Positions 1-7,238 of a stretch of 64,000 nt of DNA are shown piece by piece. The translations under genes were made by a program, and so were the position numbers. The stretch covers positions 806,001 through 870,000 of the forward strand of contig NZ_LT821227.1 of NCBI RefSeq assembly GCF_900169485.1, read 5' to 3'. This DNA comes from Phoenicibacter congonensis (GTDB lineage: Bacteria; Actinomycetota; Coriobacteriia; Coriobacteriales; Eggerthellaceae). Under the pieces are notes generated by a model. That model was not told where the DNA came from, searched no databases, and saw only the letters and a program-made list of their open reading frames with translations. How positions within the stretch are numbered: position 1 is the stretch's first letter; the number at the start of each line of letters is the position of its first letter.

Positions 1-235
1 CTCGGTTTGAGCCTTTTTGCGCTCTGTTGAAATTTGAGAGAGAAAAGGGCGCATCGATTACGCGAGCGCCCTTATTGTCTTCTGACATTTGGATTTGAGA
101 GTTTGAGCTTTGGCTTGTGTCTTCATTTGCATATGCTGAGTTTGTGTTACCTAAAGCTATTAAAAAAATTAGAAGTGCAAACACGCTCAGCGCAATAACA
201 GGATCAATTAAAGTTTTGGCGGTAATTCTTTTCAT
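1..235 (-). CDS. Truncated ORF after modA; exported N-terminus, function unknown
   Basis: Only the first 78 codons are inside the window; the frame is open to the left edge. It begins at ATG 235 (minus strand), 39 bases after the modA stop. The predicted product has two charged residues (MKR), a hydrophobic stretch at about residues 10-30 and a signal-peptidase-like end (NSAYA then NEDTS), followed by a polar Ser/Asn/Gln-rich segment. Position after modA suggests a molybdate transport partner such as modB, but no permease motif is visible in the part present, so that remains a guess. No strong Shine-Dalgarno (SD) is seen upstream. Confidence 0.5.
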   Translation of the reverse strand, partial: MKRITAKTLIDPVIALSVFALLIFLIALGNTNSAYANEDTSQSSNSQIQMSEDNKGARVIDAPFSLSNFNRAQKGSNR

Positions 236-274
236 TTTTTGAGTTTAGGTTTCGTTATTGCGATTAATTTAAAC

Positions 275-1162
275 TTAAGCGAGCTCGAAACCCCATTTTT
301 GCCAGATTTCTTGTGCTTTTTTGTTTGTCATGCACCAGTCATAGAACTCTTGAGTAGCCTCTTTATTTTTGCAATCTTTTGTGATTGCTGCTGGGTAAAC
401 GATAGATTTGTGAGTGTTGCTAGGAACCGTGCCCACAATCTTTACGCCGCCGAAGCGATATACATCAGAAGTGTATACAAATGAAACATCGACATCGCCT
501 GATTCAGCATGTTTGCAAACGTTTCCAACTGAAGTGTCAGTTACAACTTTGATTGAGTCTGTGTATGAACCGCCTTTGCCAGAAATGTCTTTGCCTGTTT
601 TTCCTGCGTCATCGGAACTTGGTGCGTAGACTCCCACAGTTGAAAGCGATTGAGCTGCATAGTTTCCAGCAGGAACTGAGTCGTCACCAACGCAGATTGA
701 ATATTTTCCAGCTGCAATGTCGTCAAGTGTGACTTCGTTGATGTCAGAGCTTTCTTTTGTGACCATCACGAGATCGTTTTTGAACATGTCTTTGCGAGTT
801 GTGTTGTCGATTAATTCTTTCTTGTCTGCATCATCCATTTTGCCTTTGGAAGCAGAAATGAACAGGTCAGCATAAGAACCTGCACCGAGCATTTCTACAA
901 GTTCTCCAGATGCTTTGTATTGTGTGTCAGCAAATTCAATGTTTGAGTGACCATCTTCGATGTATGCTTTTTGTGCTTCGCCCATCGCTTTTGAAAGCGA
1001 ATTTGCTGCAAAAATCTGAAGCGTAGTTTTTTCGGTTATGGTTTCTTCTTTTTTGCTGTCGCTCGAAGAGCCGCATCCCGCGAGTGCAAATGCCATGCAA
1101 AGACACACAGCAACTGCAATCAATGCTACTAACTTCGATTTTGCCTTTGTAGCGTTGTTCAT
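275..1162 (-). CDS. modA: Molybdate ABC transporter substrate-binding lipoprotein ModA
   Basis: 295 residues from ATG 1162, which is preceded by a strong SD (GGGGAGGA, 5 bases away); the open frame extends 16 codons further upstream but without this SD. Residues 1-25 form a lipoprotein signal with lipobox LAGC, so the mature protein should be lipid-anchored outside the membrane. The family hallmarks follow: LQIFAANSLSKAM near the mature N-terminus (ModA FAAxSL motif), a YADLFISAS segment and a PAGNYA segment. ModA captures molybdate or tungstate for a ModBC permease. It is divergent from a MOSC-domain gene, which fits a molybdenum theme. Specificity for Mo versus W cannot be read from the sequence. 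Confidence 0.9.
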   Translation of the reverse strand: MNNATKAKSKLVALIAVAVCLCMAFALAGCGSSSDSKKEETITEKTTLQIFAANSLSKAMGEAQKAYIEDGHSNIEFADTQYKASGELVEMLGAGSYADLFISASKGKMDDADKKELIDNTTRKDMFKNDLVMVTKESSDINEVTLDDIAAGKYSICVGDDSVPAGNYAAQSLSTVGVYAPSSDDAGKTGKDISGKGGSYTDSIKVVTDTSVGNVCKHAESGDVDVSFVYTSDVYRFGGVKIVGTVPSNTHKSIVYPAAITKDCKNKEATQEFYDWCMTNKKAQEIWQKWGFELA

Positions 1163-1211
1163 AATTCCTCCCCTTAATAGATTTAAGTCATAATTGCTTA
1201 TTATACTCAAA

Positions 1212-1261
1212 CGAACATAATGTATTTTACATCAATTTGCCTATACTATCTATGATGTTCG
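1212..1261. promoter_or_regulatory. Inverted-repeat region between divergent modA and MOSC genes
   Basis: CGAACAT at 1212-1218 is mirrored by ATGTTCG at 1255-1261, and a smaller dyad (ATGTATTTTACAT-like) lies just inside the left arm. An 11-base dyad TGTTCGAAACA covers 1256-1266. The region separates modA (minus) from the MOSC gene (plus), so it must hold at least one promoter. A shared regulator (ModE- or Fur-like in logic) is possible but not shown. Confidence 0.35.
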
Positions 1262-1296
1262 AAACAAGAAATCTTATGTAAAAGTGAGGGTTGGCA

Positions 1297-1845
1297 GTGG
1301 ATTCTGATTCCTTAGTAAAGAGCGACGCTAAAATTATTTCAATCAACATTTCAAAGAAAAAAGGAACGAAGAAAAAACCGGTTGGAGATGAACCTGTTGA
1401 GTTACTTTTAGACTTTGGTATACAAAACGATGCTCATGCTGGAGATTGGCACAGGCAAGTCTCTTTTTTGGCTGATGAGTCAATTCAAAAAGTTCGTGAT
1501 GCTGGACTAAATGTCGGTTGTGGTGATTTTGCTGAAAACTTCACTACAGTTGGCGTTGATTTAAAAAACATTCCTCTTGGAACAATGCTTTTGCTTGGTG
1601 ATGAAGTGGAAGTTGAGATTAGCCAAATTGGAAAAGTGTGCCACACAAAGTGTGCAATTTATCATTTGATGGGAGATTGCATTTTCCCGCACGAAGGAAT
1701 TTTTGCTGTTGTTAGAAAACCGGGCAAAGTTAAAGCAGGCGATTCTATAAAGATGATAAAGCTTGGTGATGGCACTTGCGATGCAACGCCACCTGAGGCT
1801 CTGCGCGAACTAGAAGAAGCTCGGAATGCCTACAACAAGAAATAG
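1297..1845 (+). CDS. MOSC domain-containing protein
   Basis: 182 residues from GTG 1297, chosen because GAGGG (1286-1290) lies 6 bases upstream; a TTG at 1291 is too close to that SD. The sequence matches stand-alone MOSC (molybdenum cofactor sulfurase C-terminal) proteins: a GIQNDAHAG segment, then GDFAENFTT, then a conserved Cys region (GKVCHTKCAIYHLMGDC) and GIFAVV near the end. MOSC domains bind Moco or other sulfur-ligated metal cofactors and act in Moco sulfuration or reductases; the stand-alone actinobacterial forms have no firmly known substrate. Divergence from modA supports a role in molybdenum cofactor use. The N-terminus is rich in Lys. Confidence 0.85.
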   Translation: MDSDSLVKSDAKIISINISKKKGTKKKPVGDEPVELLLDFGIQNDAHAGDWHRQVSFLADESIQKVRDAGLNVGCGDFAENFTTVGVDLKNIPLGTMLLLGDEVEVEISQIGKVCHTKCAIYHLMGDCIFPHEGIFAVVRKPGKVKAGDSIKMIKLGDGTCDATPPEALRELEEARNAYNKK

Positions 1846-1849
1846 TTTC

Positions 1850-1867
1850 TTTTGGCATTGGCCAAAA
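1850..1867 (+). terminator. Weak hairpin after the MOSC gene
   Basis: TTTTGGC (1850-1856) pairs with GCCAAAA (1861-1867) around a 4-base loop, starting 5 bases after the MOSC stop. There is no clear downstream T-run, so termination is uncertain. Confidence 0.3.
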
Positions 1868-2001
1868 AGTTGATTGTAAGTGTCATAGCTACATAACGAT
1901 GGATTTTTACTTGTCTTAATATAAAATTAGTTGAACTGGTGGTGGTTTTTAGTTAGCACTCGCGTGTCTCTTTTTTGAGAAGCTAGAGCAAGGAGTAAAA
2001 G

Positions 2002-2100
2002 ATGACTACGACTGGCCGATTTAAATCTATGACCATGTGCTTTATCTTTCATGTGCCGCGTTATTGCTTTTCTCTAGCTAAAAAGAATAATGTGCATTAA
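2002..2100 (+). CDS. Putative 32-residue leader peptide
   Basis: ATG 2002 follows a near-perfect SD AAGGAG (1990-1995) at 6 bases. The 32-codon frame starts MTTTGRFKSM, then MCFIFHVPRYCF, and ends at TAA 2098-2100. The stop codon lies inside the 5' arm of a strong rho-independent terminator (2099-2129). AGCTAGAG (1981-1988, just before the SD) is complementary to CTCTAGCT (2072-2079, near the end of the frame), so a long-range helix could enclose the SD and the ORF. SD, tiny ORF and terminator in this order are the layout of ribosome-mediated transcription attenuation. I do not recognise the peptide. It could instead be a spurious frame in an untranslated leader. Confidence 0.5.
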   Translation: MTTTGRFKSMTMCFIFHVPRYCFSLAKKNNVH

Positions 2101-2129
2101 CGCTGCGGTAATTACCGCGGCGTTTTTTT
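2099..2129 (+). terminator. Strong rho-independent terminator or attenuator
   Basis: Stem AACGC-T-GCGGT / ACCGC-G-GCGTT (2099-2124) closes on a 4-base loop and runs into seven Ts (2123-2129). It lies directly after the 32-codon ORF and 51 bases before the surface-protein start, hence a candidate attenuator for that gene. Confidence 0.8.
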
Positions 2130-2180
2130 ATTTTTTCCTTGGTTTTGGTTTTTAGGATCGGTTTGAATGGGGAGATGTTG

Positions 2181-3929
2181 ATGAGAAGAATACTTAGTTT
2201 TGCGATGGCGTTTTTCCTGTCTTTTTCTTTGTTGCCAACGGTAGCATTTGCAGAAGACGAAGGACTTGCTCTCGGAATGCCTGAGATTACAAAAAACCTA
2301 ACTGACAATAAAGGCACCGTTGTTGGGTTTGACTCGCAAGAGTGGTACGTAATTGGTGATCATGAAACTGGAGTTAACCCACTACCTTCGAATTTGACTT
2401 TGCTTCATAAGCTCGATGTTCACGATCAAAGCAGCTCGTTGCGCTATGGCGCTAGTCCCTATCGAGAGGTCGCCTATTTGCCTCCACTAAATGGAGAATA
2501 TCCAAAGTTTAGGGACGTAATTGGACAACGTTTTGCTTTGTATACCGATGCGAATGGTGATGTTGTTCATGTGCGCGACTCTGCAACTGGTGAAGTTTTC
2601 CCAGAGGTTGTTTATTTTGATGTCAATTTTGATGCGCCTTTAACTGATCCAGGTTATGACAGTCCAAATGATTACTATGGTTGCACAATTCAACAGCACC
2701 TTGAATTTGTTGGAGAATACATTGTGTTCGACCGTGAAAGCACCTTAATTACTCCGCGCACCCTCACTTCTCAAAACGATGATATTGCTGGCAAGGATGT
2801 TTCCAAACAGAAGCTGTGGAATTTGTCCAAAGTTGAGGCTGAGTCCTGCAGAGGAGCTTCTAACCATTATTTCGCAGGTGCCACGTGGCTCAGATCTCCT
2901 GGAACCGATTCTTTAGGAGAGATTGCACCAGATTTAGTTCAATACTATTATTCAGGTGGAAATTATGGGTTTACCAATTCTGAAAGAATTTATACTGAGC
3001 ACGGCACTAAACAAGGCAATGTTTTTAAGCCAGACCAAGATTTGATTACACCGATTCGTCCTGCCTTCAACCTAAATGTAGAAAATGTTCTTTTTGCAAC
3101 ATCAGCTAGCGGTGAACATGGAAAATCACAAGATGTGAGAAGAATGAAAGATTTCAATAGTCTCCAAGCGGGCAGTGATTTGCGCAAAGACGGCGACCCA
3201 ATCAAGTTTACAATGGCTGACAAGGAAAAGCAAACGCTAAACATCGATAATCCAAATGCAACTGTTACAGTCACAGACGGGAAAGGTGTTGTTAATTATT
3301 CCAACGCTGCAACAGGCGTCAATCAATATATTTCATGTGTAATTGCGTCTAACGATGGCAATAATATTTTGTATTACGCCAAACTCGTTGATTGTTCAAG
3401 GGATGGAAGTGCTTCTGGAGAGATAACTATTGGAGTTCCAAATGAACTTCTTGATGGCACCTATTCAATGCATTTGTTTTCTGAACAGGATAACGGCGAA
3501 AATTCGACCGACTTTGCAGGACAAAGAATACAGCTCAATTTCGACAAGGTTGAAACGTACACTGTCACCTATCATGATGGCTTAGATGGTGAAGTGTTTG
3601 AGCCTGAAAGCTATTCGGGGCTAAGAGCTGGCGATCCGACTCCGAAGTTTAAGGGAAACACCGAGCGCCATGGTTTCAGATTTGATGGGTGGGACCCTGA
3701 GTGGAGCGAAACAGTAACTGGCAGTGTCACTCATGTTGCTAAATGGACATATGTTGGAACTGGAGATGCTGATGGTAGAAAAGACCCTGCAAAACCTGCG
3801 CCTATTGCAGGAGTTACAACCCCAAAAACTGGAGATAGCATTAATTTTGCATTGCTAGCTTCAGTGTTGCTTTTAAGTGGGATTACTCTAGTGGGAGCCG
3901 CGCACTTCATACAAAACAAAAGGGATTAA
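2181..3929 (+). CDS. Secreted surface protein: DUF6273-like region, InlB-type repeat, TPKTGD sorting signal
   Basis: 582 residues from ATG 2181 (GGGGAG at 2169-2174, 6 bases upstream; ATG 2175 abuts the SD). Residues 1-24 form a signal peptide ending TVAFA. The middle part carries the pattern seen in DUF6273-type surface domains: EWYVIG, then ATWLRSPG, then IRPAFNLN. A Listeria-Bacteroides (InlB B) repeat follows (YTVTYHDG ... FDGWDPEW ... VAKW). The C-terminus has TPKTGDS, a hydrophobic helix and a basic tail (QNKRD), the three-part sortase signal with Thr replacing the usual Leu of LPXTG. It should be covalently wall-anchored. Ligand unknown. The gene stands alone behind a putative attenuator leader, and a terminator follows at 4051. 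Confidence 0.85.
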   Translation: MRRILSFAMAFFLSFSLLPTVAFAEDEGLALGMPEITKNLTDNKGTVVGFDSQEWYVIGDHETGVNPLPSNLTLLHKLDVHDQSSSLRYGASPYREVAYLPPLNGEYPKFRDVIGQRFALYTDANGDVVHVRDSATGEVFPEVVYFDVNFDAPLTDPGYDSPNDYYGCTIQQHLEFVGEYIVFDRESTLITPRTLTSQNDDIAGKDVSKQKLWNLSKVEAESCRGASNHYFAGATWLRSPGTDSLGEIAPDLVQYYYSGGNYGFTNSERIYTEHGTKQGNVFKPDQDLITPIRPAFNLNVENVLFATSASGEHGKSQDVRRMKDFNSLQAGSDLRKDGDPIKFTMADKEKQTLNIDNPNATVTVTDGKGVVNYSNAATGVNQYISCVIASNDGNNILYYAKLVDCSRDGSASGEITIGVPNELLDGTYSMHLFSEQDNGENSTDFAGQRIQLNFDKVETYTVTYHDGLDGEVFEPESYSGLRAGDPTPKFKGNTERHGFRFDGWDPEWSETVTGSVTHVAKWTYVGTGDADGRKDPAKPAPIAGVTTPKTGDSINFALLASVLLLSGITLVGAAHFIQNKRD

Positions 3930-4050
3930 GCCTTGTTGGCGAGTTGGAAAGTGCCATCAAATTAACAAAACGCTTTAGAAAACGCCATTAGTTTTTTTAC
4001 GTAATGTGTTCAGCTCAAATGGAGTTAAGTCTTTTAAAGAAACAATTCAT

Positions 4051-4085
4051 GCGGGTGAGAGGGAAATTTTTCACCCGTTTTTTAT
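4051..4085 (+). terminator. Terminator of the surface-protein gene
   Basis: CGGGTGA pairs with TCACCCG around a 13-base loop and is followed by TTTTTTATT. It lies about 120 bases downstream of the surface-protein stop. Confidence 0.75.
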
Positions 4086-4261
4086 TATCTAGCTCAAACT
4101 ATCTAATAATTTGTCTTAACTTCACGTGAATCATTCTGAGTCGATAATTGAACGCTCAGTGTGCTTTTTAAAATCAACAGTATTTAGAAACTAATGTCTT
4201 TTGGAATGTAATTCTTGAACCAAAAACTAACCAACATCTAGTTTTGAAACTTTGCAATTGG

Positions 4262-4279
4262 AAAAAAGAGGTGCCTCTT
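4262..4279 (-). terminator. Terminator downstream of tRNA-Leu
   Basis: On the minus strand AAGAG-GCAC-CTCTT (4279-4266) runs directly into further Ts (complement of the A-run 4262-4267). It lies about 70 bases after the tRNA-Leu 3' end. Confidence 0.6.
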
Positions 4280-4350
4280 ATACGTTTTTTGTCGCTTTAG
4301 ACTATTTTTAAAAGAAGTTTTTAGAGCTTAAAAAATGGTGTTTTACCAGG

Positions 4351-4434
4351 TGGTAGGGGTGAAGGGATTCGAACCCTTAAGCCGCGAGGCGGCGGATTTT
4401 AAGTCCGCTGTGTATGCCGTTCCACCACACCCCC
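4351..4434 (-). tRNA. tRNA-Leu (anticodon UAA)
   Basis: Reads GGGGGTG at its 5' end and ends in encoded CCA. The anticodon stem GCGGA/TCCGC closes a loop CTTAAAA, giving anticodon TAA (codon UUA). A variable arm (GCCTCGCGGC) and the T-loop TTCGAAT are present, the class II layout of Leu tRNAs. The first acceptor pair is G-T(U). It lies 18 bases downstream of the peptidoglycan-binding gene in the same direction. Confidence 0.95.
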
Positions 4435-4451
4435 ATGTGAGCAACAAAATT

Positions 4452-4457
4452 ATTATA
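4452..4457 (-). promoter_or_regulatory. Candidate -10 box for tRNA-Leu
   Basis: A perfect TATAAT on the minus strand overlaps the stop codon of the upstream gene and lies 17 bases before the tRNA 5' end. No good -35 is seen. Confidence 0.45.
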
Positions 4458-5364
4458 AATGAGAAAGGGCGTTGCAGAGCGCATCTAATAAATTAATTGC
4501 GTAGTGTTGCGCACTTCTTTCCTCTTTTGCATCTTGCCAAGTTTTAGACGCGATTGTTACACTCATCTTCTTTTCGCCGCTTGCATTTAATTCCTCAAGG
4601 GCCTGCGCAATGTTTTGAGGGAGAGCGTCGTCTTCTGAATACAAAACATTGATGTTTGCTGGGTTGTTTTGTTCCGCTAAAACTATTTGGAAAAGAATCA
4701 TCTCTCCATCTGGAGGGACTGAAAGTGCATCGGCTGAAACAATTTTTGATTGTGGAGTGGTTGCAATTGAGAGATTTGACATTCTTTTTGCTATTGATCG
4801 TGTGAACTCACAAGTGCCAAAAAGACAAACAGTGTTATTTTCAAGCACTTCTGCTACACGGGCAAAGCTTAAGTTTCGCTGTCCTGAATAGGCCTTTTTA
4901 CCTTCCCATGAGTGGTGAAGATTTCTGATTGTTTGATAGGTGAATGCGCCGCAAATTCCATCATTTGGAAGGCCCATATTTTGTTGAAATGAGCGAAGTG
5001 CTGCTTCTGTTGCAGCTCCAAAAACACCGTCTTCATCACCGGCAGAAAAACCGAGCGTGCCAAGAATGTGTTGTAATTCGCGGCAATCGTTTCCTCTAAA
5101 ATGAGGGATTCTCAAATAAAGTGTCCTGTCTCCAAGTGAATAGGTTGCATCAACTAACGTTTGCCACATAATTTCGTCGACGCAATTGCGCCTTTCAATT
5201 TGCATTTCGTCGCAAAAAGAATTGACTGCATCAAGCGTTCTGGCATCAAAAGTGCCAGAAACCTCATTTTCATTCATGTGGCCAAGCTTGCAGAGTCGCT
5301 GTTGAACGTCTTTTACTGCTTCGCTTTTGTCATTTTGTTTTATGTCTACAAAAACACTAGTCAT
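4453..5364 (-). CDS. Peptidoglycan-binding-domain protein
   Basis: 303 residues from ATG 5364. The start overlaps the upstream polyprenyl synthetase stop by one base (TAATG), with GGAGAG about 10 bases upstream, so translation is probably coupled. Two PG_binding_1-like repeats are visible: residues ~8-70 (AVKDVQQRLCKLGH ... GTFDARTLDAVNSF) and ~85-150 (ELQHILGTLGF ... GVFGAATEAALRSFQQ). The C-terminal half (~170-303) resembles the substrate-binding fold of amidase-type proteins only loosely, and I see no zinc ligands typical of Amidase_3. There is no signal peptide, which is odd for a murein-binding protein. Function probably tied to the envelope or lipid-carrier genes upstream; catalytic role unproven. 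Confidence 0.75.
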   Translation of the reverse strand: MTSVFVDIKQNDKSEAVKDVQQRLCKLGHMNENEVSGTFDARTLDAVNSFCDEMQIERRNCVDEIMWQTLVDATYSLGDRTLYLRIPHFRGNDCRELQHILGTLGFSAGDEDGVFGAATEAALRSFQQNMGLPNDGICGAFTYQTIRNLHHSWEGKKAYSGQRNLSFARVAEVLENNTVCLFGTCEFTRSIAKRMSNLSIATTPQSKIVSADALSVPPDGEMILFQIVLAEQNNPANINVLYSEDDALPQNIAQALEELNASGEKKMSVTIASKTWQDAKEERSAQHYAINLLDALCNALSHL

Positions 5365-6437
5365 TAATGAGTTCTCTCCAAACACCAATCTGCCATCGAC
5401 ATCAATAGTGCCTTTCCTTGTCCATCTTTTAGGCTCGTTGAAATTATACCTTTTGCTTCAGTTATGAGCTTTTCTGTGCGTTGCTTTGCATATTCTATTG
5501 CATTGGATTGTTCAATCAAATTAAGTGCTCTGGCCAGGTCTTCTTCATTGTTGTTTTTGTTTAGCAGAATCGACCTAAGTTCATTAGATTCGGTCTCGTT
5601 AAGAGTTTTTAGAGCATGTAATGCTATTAAAGTGTGTTTTCCTTCAGCAATGTCAAGAGCAAAATCTTTCGATTTGTCTTTTGCGCTTTTATCTACGTTG
5701 AGAATGTCGTCTTGGATTTGAAATGCAAGCCCGCATTTTAGACCAGCACTTCTCAAATTTCTAACAACTTCGTGACTAGCATTTGCAACAGTGGCACCAA
5801 TTGCAAAAGGTGACGCGCATGTATAATTTGCTGTCTTTAGCGTCGCCATTGTTTCGTAGTTTTCTTCGCTTTGATCAAACTCACAAGCTTTTTCCCATCC
5901 GATGTCAATTGCTTGACCCTCGATTGTCTTTGTTTTCATTTTTGCAAGTTCAAGCATGACTTCAAGTTTTTTAGAGCTGTCTAAAAGCTCATCGTTTAAA
6001 ACAAACTCGTCCATGAATGTTAGGGCGAAATCTCCTGCATTGAGTGCGATTTCAGTTCCATTAGTGACATGCATGCATGGTTTGTTTCGTCTTGTTAGAG
6101 CGTGATCGGCAATGTCATCATGAATGAGCGCTCCGTTTTGAAATATTTCAATTGCCACCGCGGGTCGAATGCAGTCAATTACTTTACCATCGCATGCAAA
6201 ATTGGCGAGAAGACAGCAAAGTGACCTTGAACATTTTCCAGGATTGGAAAAAAAGTCGCTCAATGGGTCAAACAAATATTCGTTTGAAATAGTGCTTTCT
6301 CCGTTAGGAAGGGAATTTGCGCTGATGTCTCCAATTTCTTTTGAGAATGCATTTATATATTCAATGAAATCATTGCATTCGTTAATTTCATCTAGAAAGC
6401 GCGCGCAGAATGATTCAAGGCTATCGGCGTTTAGCAT
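5364..6437 (-). CDS. Polyprenyl diphosphate synthase family protein
   Basis: 357 residues. Trans-prenyltransferases condense isopentenyl diphosphate onto allylic diphosphates. The first Asp-rich motif is DDIAD (107-111) and the second is DDILN (243-247), with Asn replacing the usual final Asp. The GKR basic signature ahead of the first motif is altered to NPGKCSRS (66-72). The KT(A) and GQAIDIG segments between the motifs are typical of the family. Length and motif order fit a medium- to long-chain synthase, but chain length cannot be assigned. It begins 3 bases after the DivIC-like gene and is coupled to the peptidoglycan-binding gene downstream. The altered motifs leave open a weakened or specialised enzyme. 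Confidence 0.85.
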   Translation of the reverse strand: MLNADSLESFCARFLDEINECNDFIEYINAFSKEIGDISANSLPNGESTISNEYLFDPLSDFFSNPGKCSRSLCCLLANFACDGKVIDCIRPAVAIEIFQNGALIHDDIADHALTRRNKPCMHVTNGTEIALNAGDFALTFMDEFVLNDELLDSSKKLEVMLELAKMKTKTIEGQAIDIGWEKACEFDQSEENYETMATLKTANYTCASPFAIGATVANASHEVVRNLRSAGLKCGLAFQIQDDILNVDKSAKDKSKDFALDIAEGKHTLIALHALKTLNETESNELRSILLNKNNNEEDLARALNLIEQSNAIEYAKQRTEKLITEAKGIISTSLKDGQGKALLMSMADWCLERTH

Positions 6438-6440
6438 GTC

Positions 6441-6959
6441 TTATTCCTGTTTGGTTGAATTATCGTATGCAAAAATTGTATCCAGAATTCCTGAATACCA
6501 TGTGTTTGGAGAAGTGATTTTCTTTGAGTCGACATATTCTGGCAGTGTGTTTGCTGAGTGTCGCTCAATGCCAGTGACAAGAACAGCTCCTTCTCCATCT
6601 TTTACATATCCATAGTCACTTTTCGCTTTGTCTTCAACACCTTCATCAGTCTTTAGTGCTTCAACGGCAGCATTGAGTTTGTCGTTTCTCTCTTGCACTG
6701 CTTGAAGTTCAGCAGTTGCTCTTTCAGTTTCGCGCACCTGAGTGTAGTAAATTTTCGCAGGTTGATAGCAAAAAATACATAAAAGAAGCACCGTCATTAG
6801 GCAGTAGGTCAAAGCTTTGCTGACACGTCCAAGACCCATGAAGTTTTCAGCAATTTTTGAAAGATTAAGTTTTGTTGGTTTGCACATTGCTGATTTTGAA
6901 AATGTGTTGCGGGCTGCTTCTTGTTGGATTTTTGCAGCCCTTTTGTGGGACCGTCCCAT
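6441..6959 (-). CDS. Septum formation initiator (DivIC/FtsB-like) membrane protein
   Basis: 172 residues from ATG 6959 (AAGG 4-5 bases upstream). A basic cytoplasmic N-terminus is followed by one membrane helix (about 48-68), a coiled coil (about 75-105, RETERATAELQAVQ) and a GYVKDGEGAVLV segment like the A-R-x-x-x-G-x-x-x-x-GE end of DivIC/FtsB coils. Such proteins hold the FtsQLB division complex together. The same frame remains open and protein-like upstream to 7076 without any ATG, GTG or TTG; a GGGGG tract (7084-7088) lies 7 bases before an in-frame ATA at 7076, so a longer 211-residue form from a rare start is possible. First gene of a minus-strand operon. Confidence 0.8.
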   Translation of the reverse strand: MGRSHKRAAKIQQEAARNTFSKSAMCKPTKLNLSKIAENFMGLGRVSKALTYCLMTVLLLCIFCYQPAKIYYTQVRETERATAELQAVQERNDKLNAAVEALKTDEGVEDKAKSDYGYVKDGEGAVLVTGIERHSANTLPEYVDSKKITSPNTWYSGILDTIFAYDNSTKQE

Positions 6960-7138
6960 TTTGCCTTCATAAATTGCCGGTCTGGGTGCAGCTTTGCGCG
7001 GCGCATCATCTTTTTCTTTGCTACAAAAGCTGATGGCGTCTTCAAATGAGAATTTATTTTTGAACAGTGGCTCTATTGAATTGCCCCCAAAGCATATTGT
7101 GTGTTTTAGTAGTTCGTTTTGCTAAAGGCTTTGAGCTA

Positions 7139-7144
7139 ATTATA
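7139..7144 (-). promoter_or_regulatory. Candidate -10 box for the DivIC-polyprenyl synthetase operon
   Basis: TATAAT on the minus strand, giving a transcript start near 7132, about 55 bases before the possible ATA start and 170 before the ATG. No convincing -35 at 16-18 bases. Confidence 0.45.
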
Positions 7145-7238
7145 CTATATGTTGTGAAAAGTAACAGATTAGGCAGCGACTTTTTCAAAGATTTAGTGGA
7201 GTTCACCTTGCATTTTTAATCTTCATCAATGGAGTAGA

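Larger units (their letters stand above)
3930..4350. other. AT-rich intergenic stretch, convergent gene ends
   Basis: 421 bases between the plus-strand surface protein and the minus-strand tRNA-Leu. It holds one terminator for each direction (4051-4085 plus; 4262-4279 minus). I see no supported ORF, repeat family or mobile-element remnant in the remainder. Confidence 0.7.

Noticed and set aside
239-629. Plus-strand frames opposite modA
   Set aside because: Shadows of modA; no SD, and the protein on the minus strand is clear.
6809-7045. Alternative minus-strand frame overlapping the DivIC-like gene start
   Set aside because: It is a shifted frame of the same DNA; its sequence shows no domain, and the adjacent frame has membrane and coiled-coil features.
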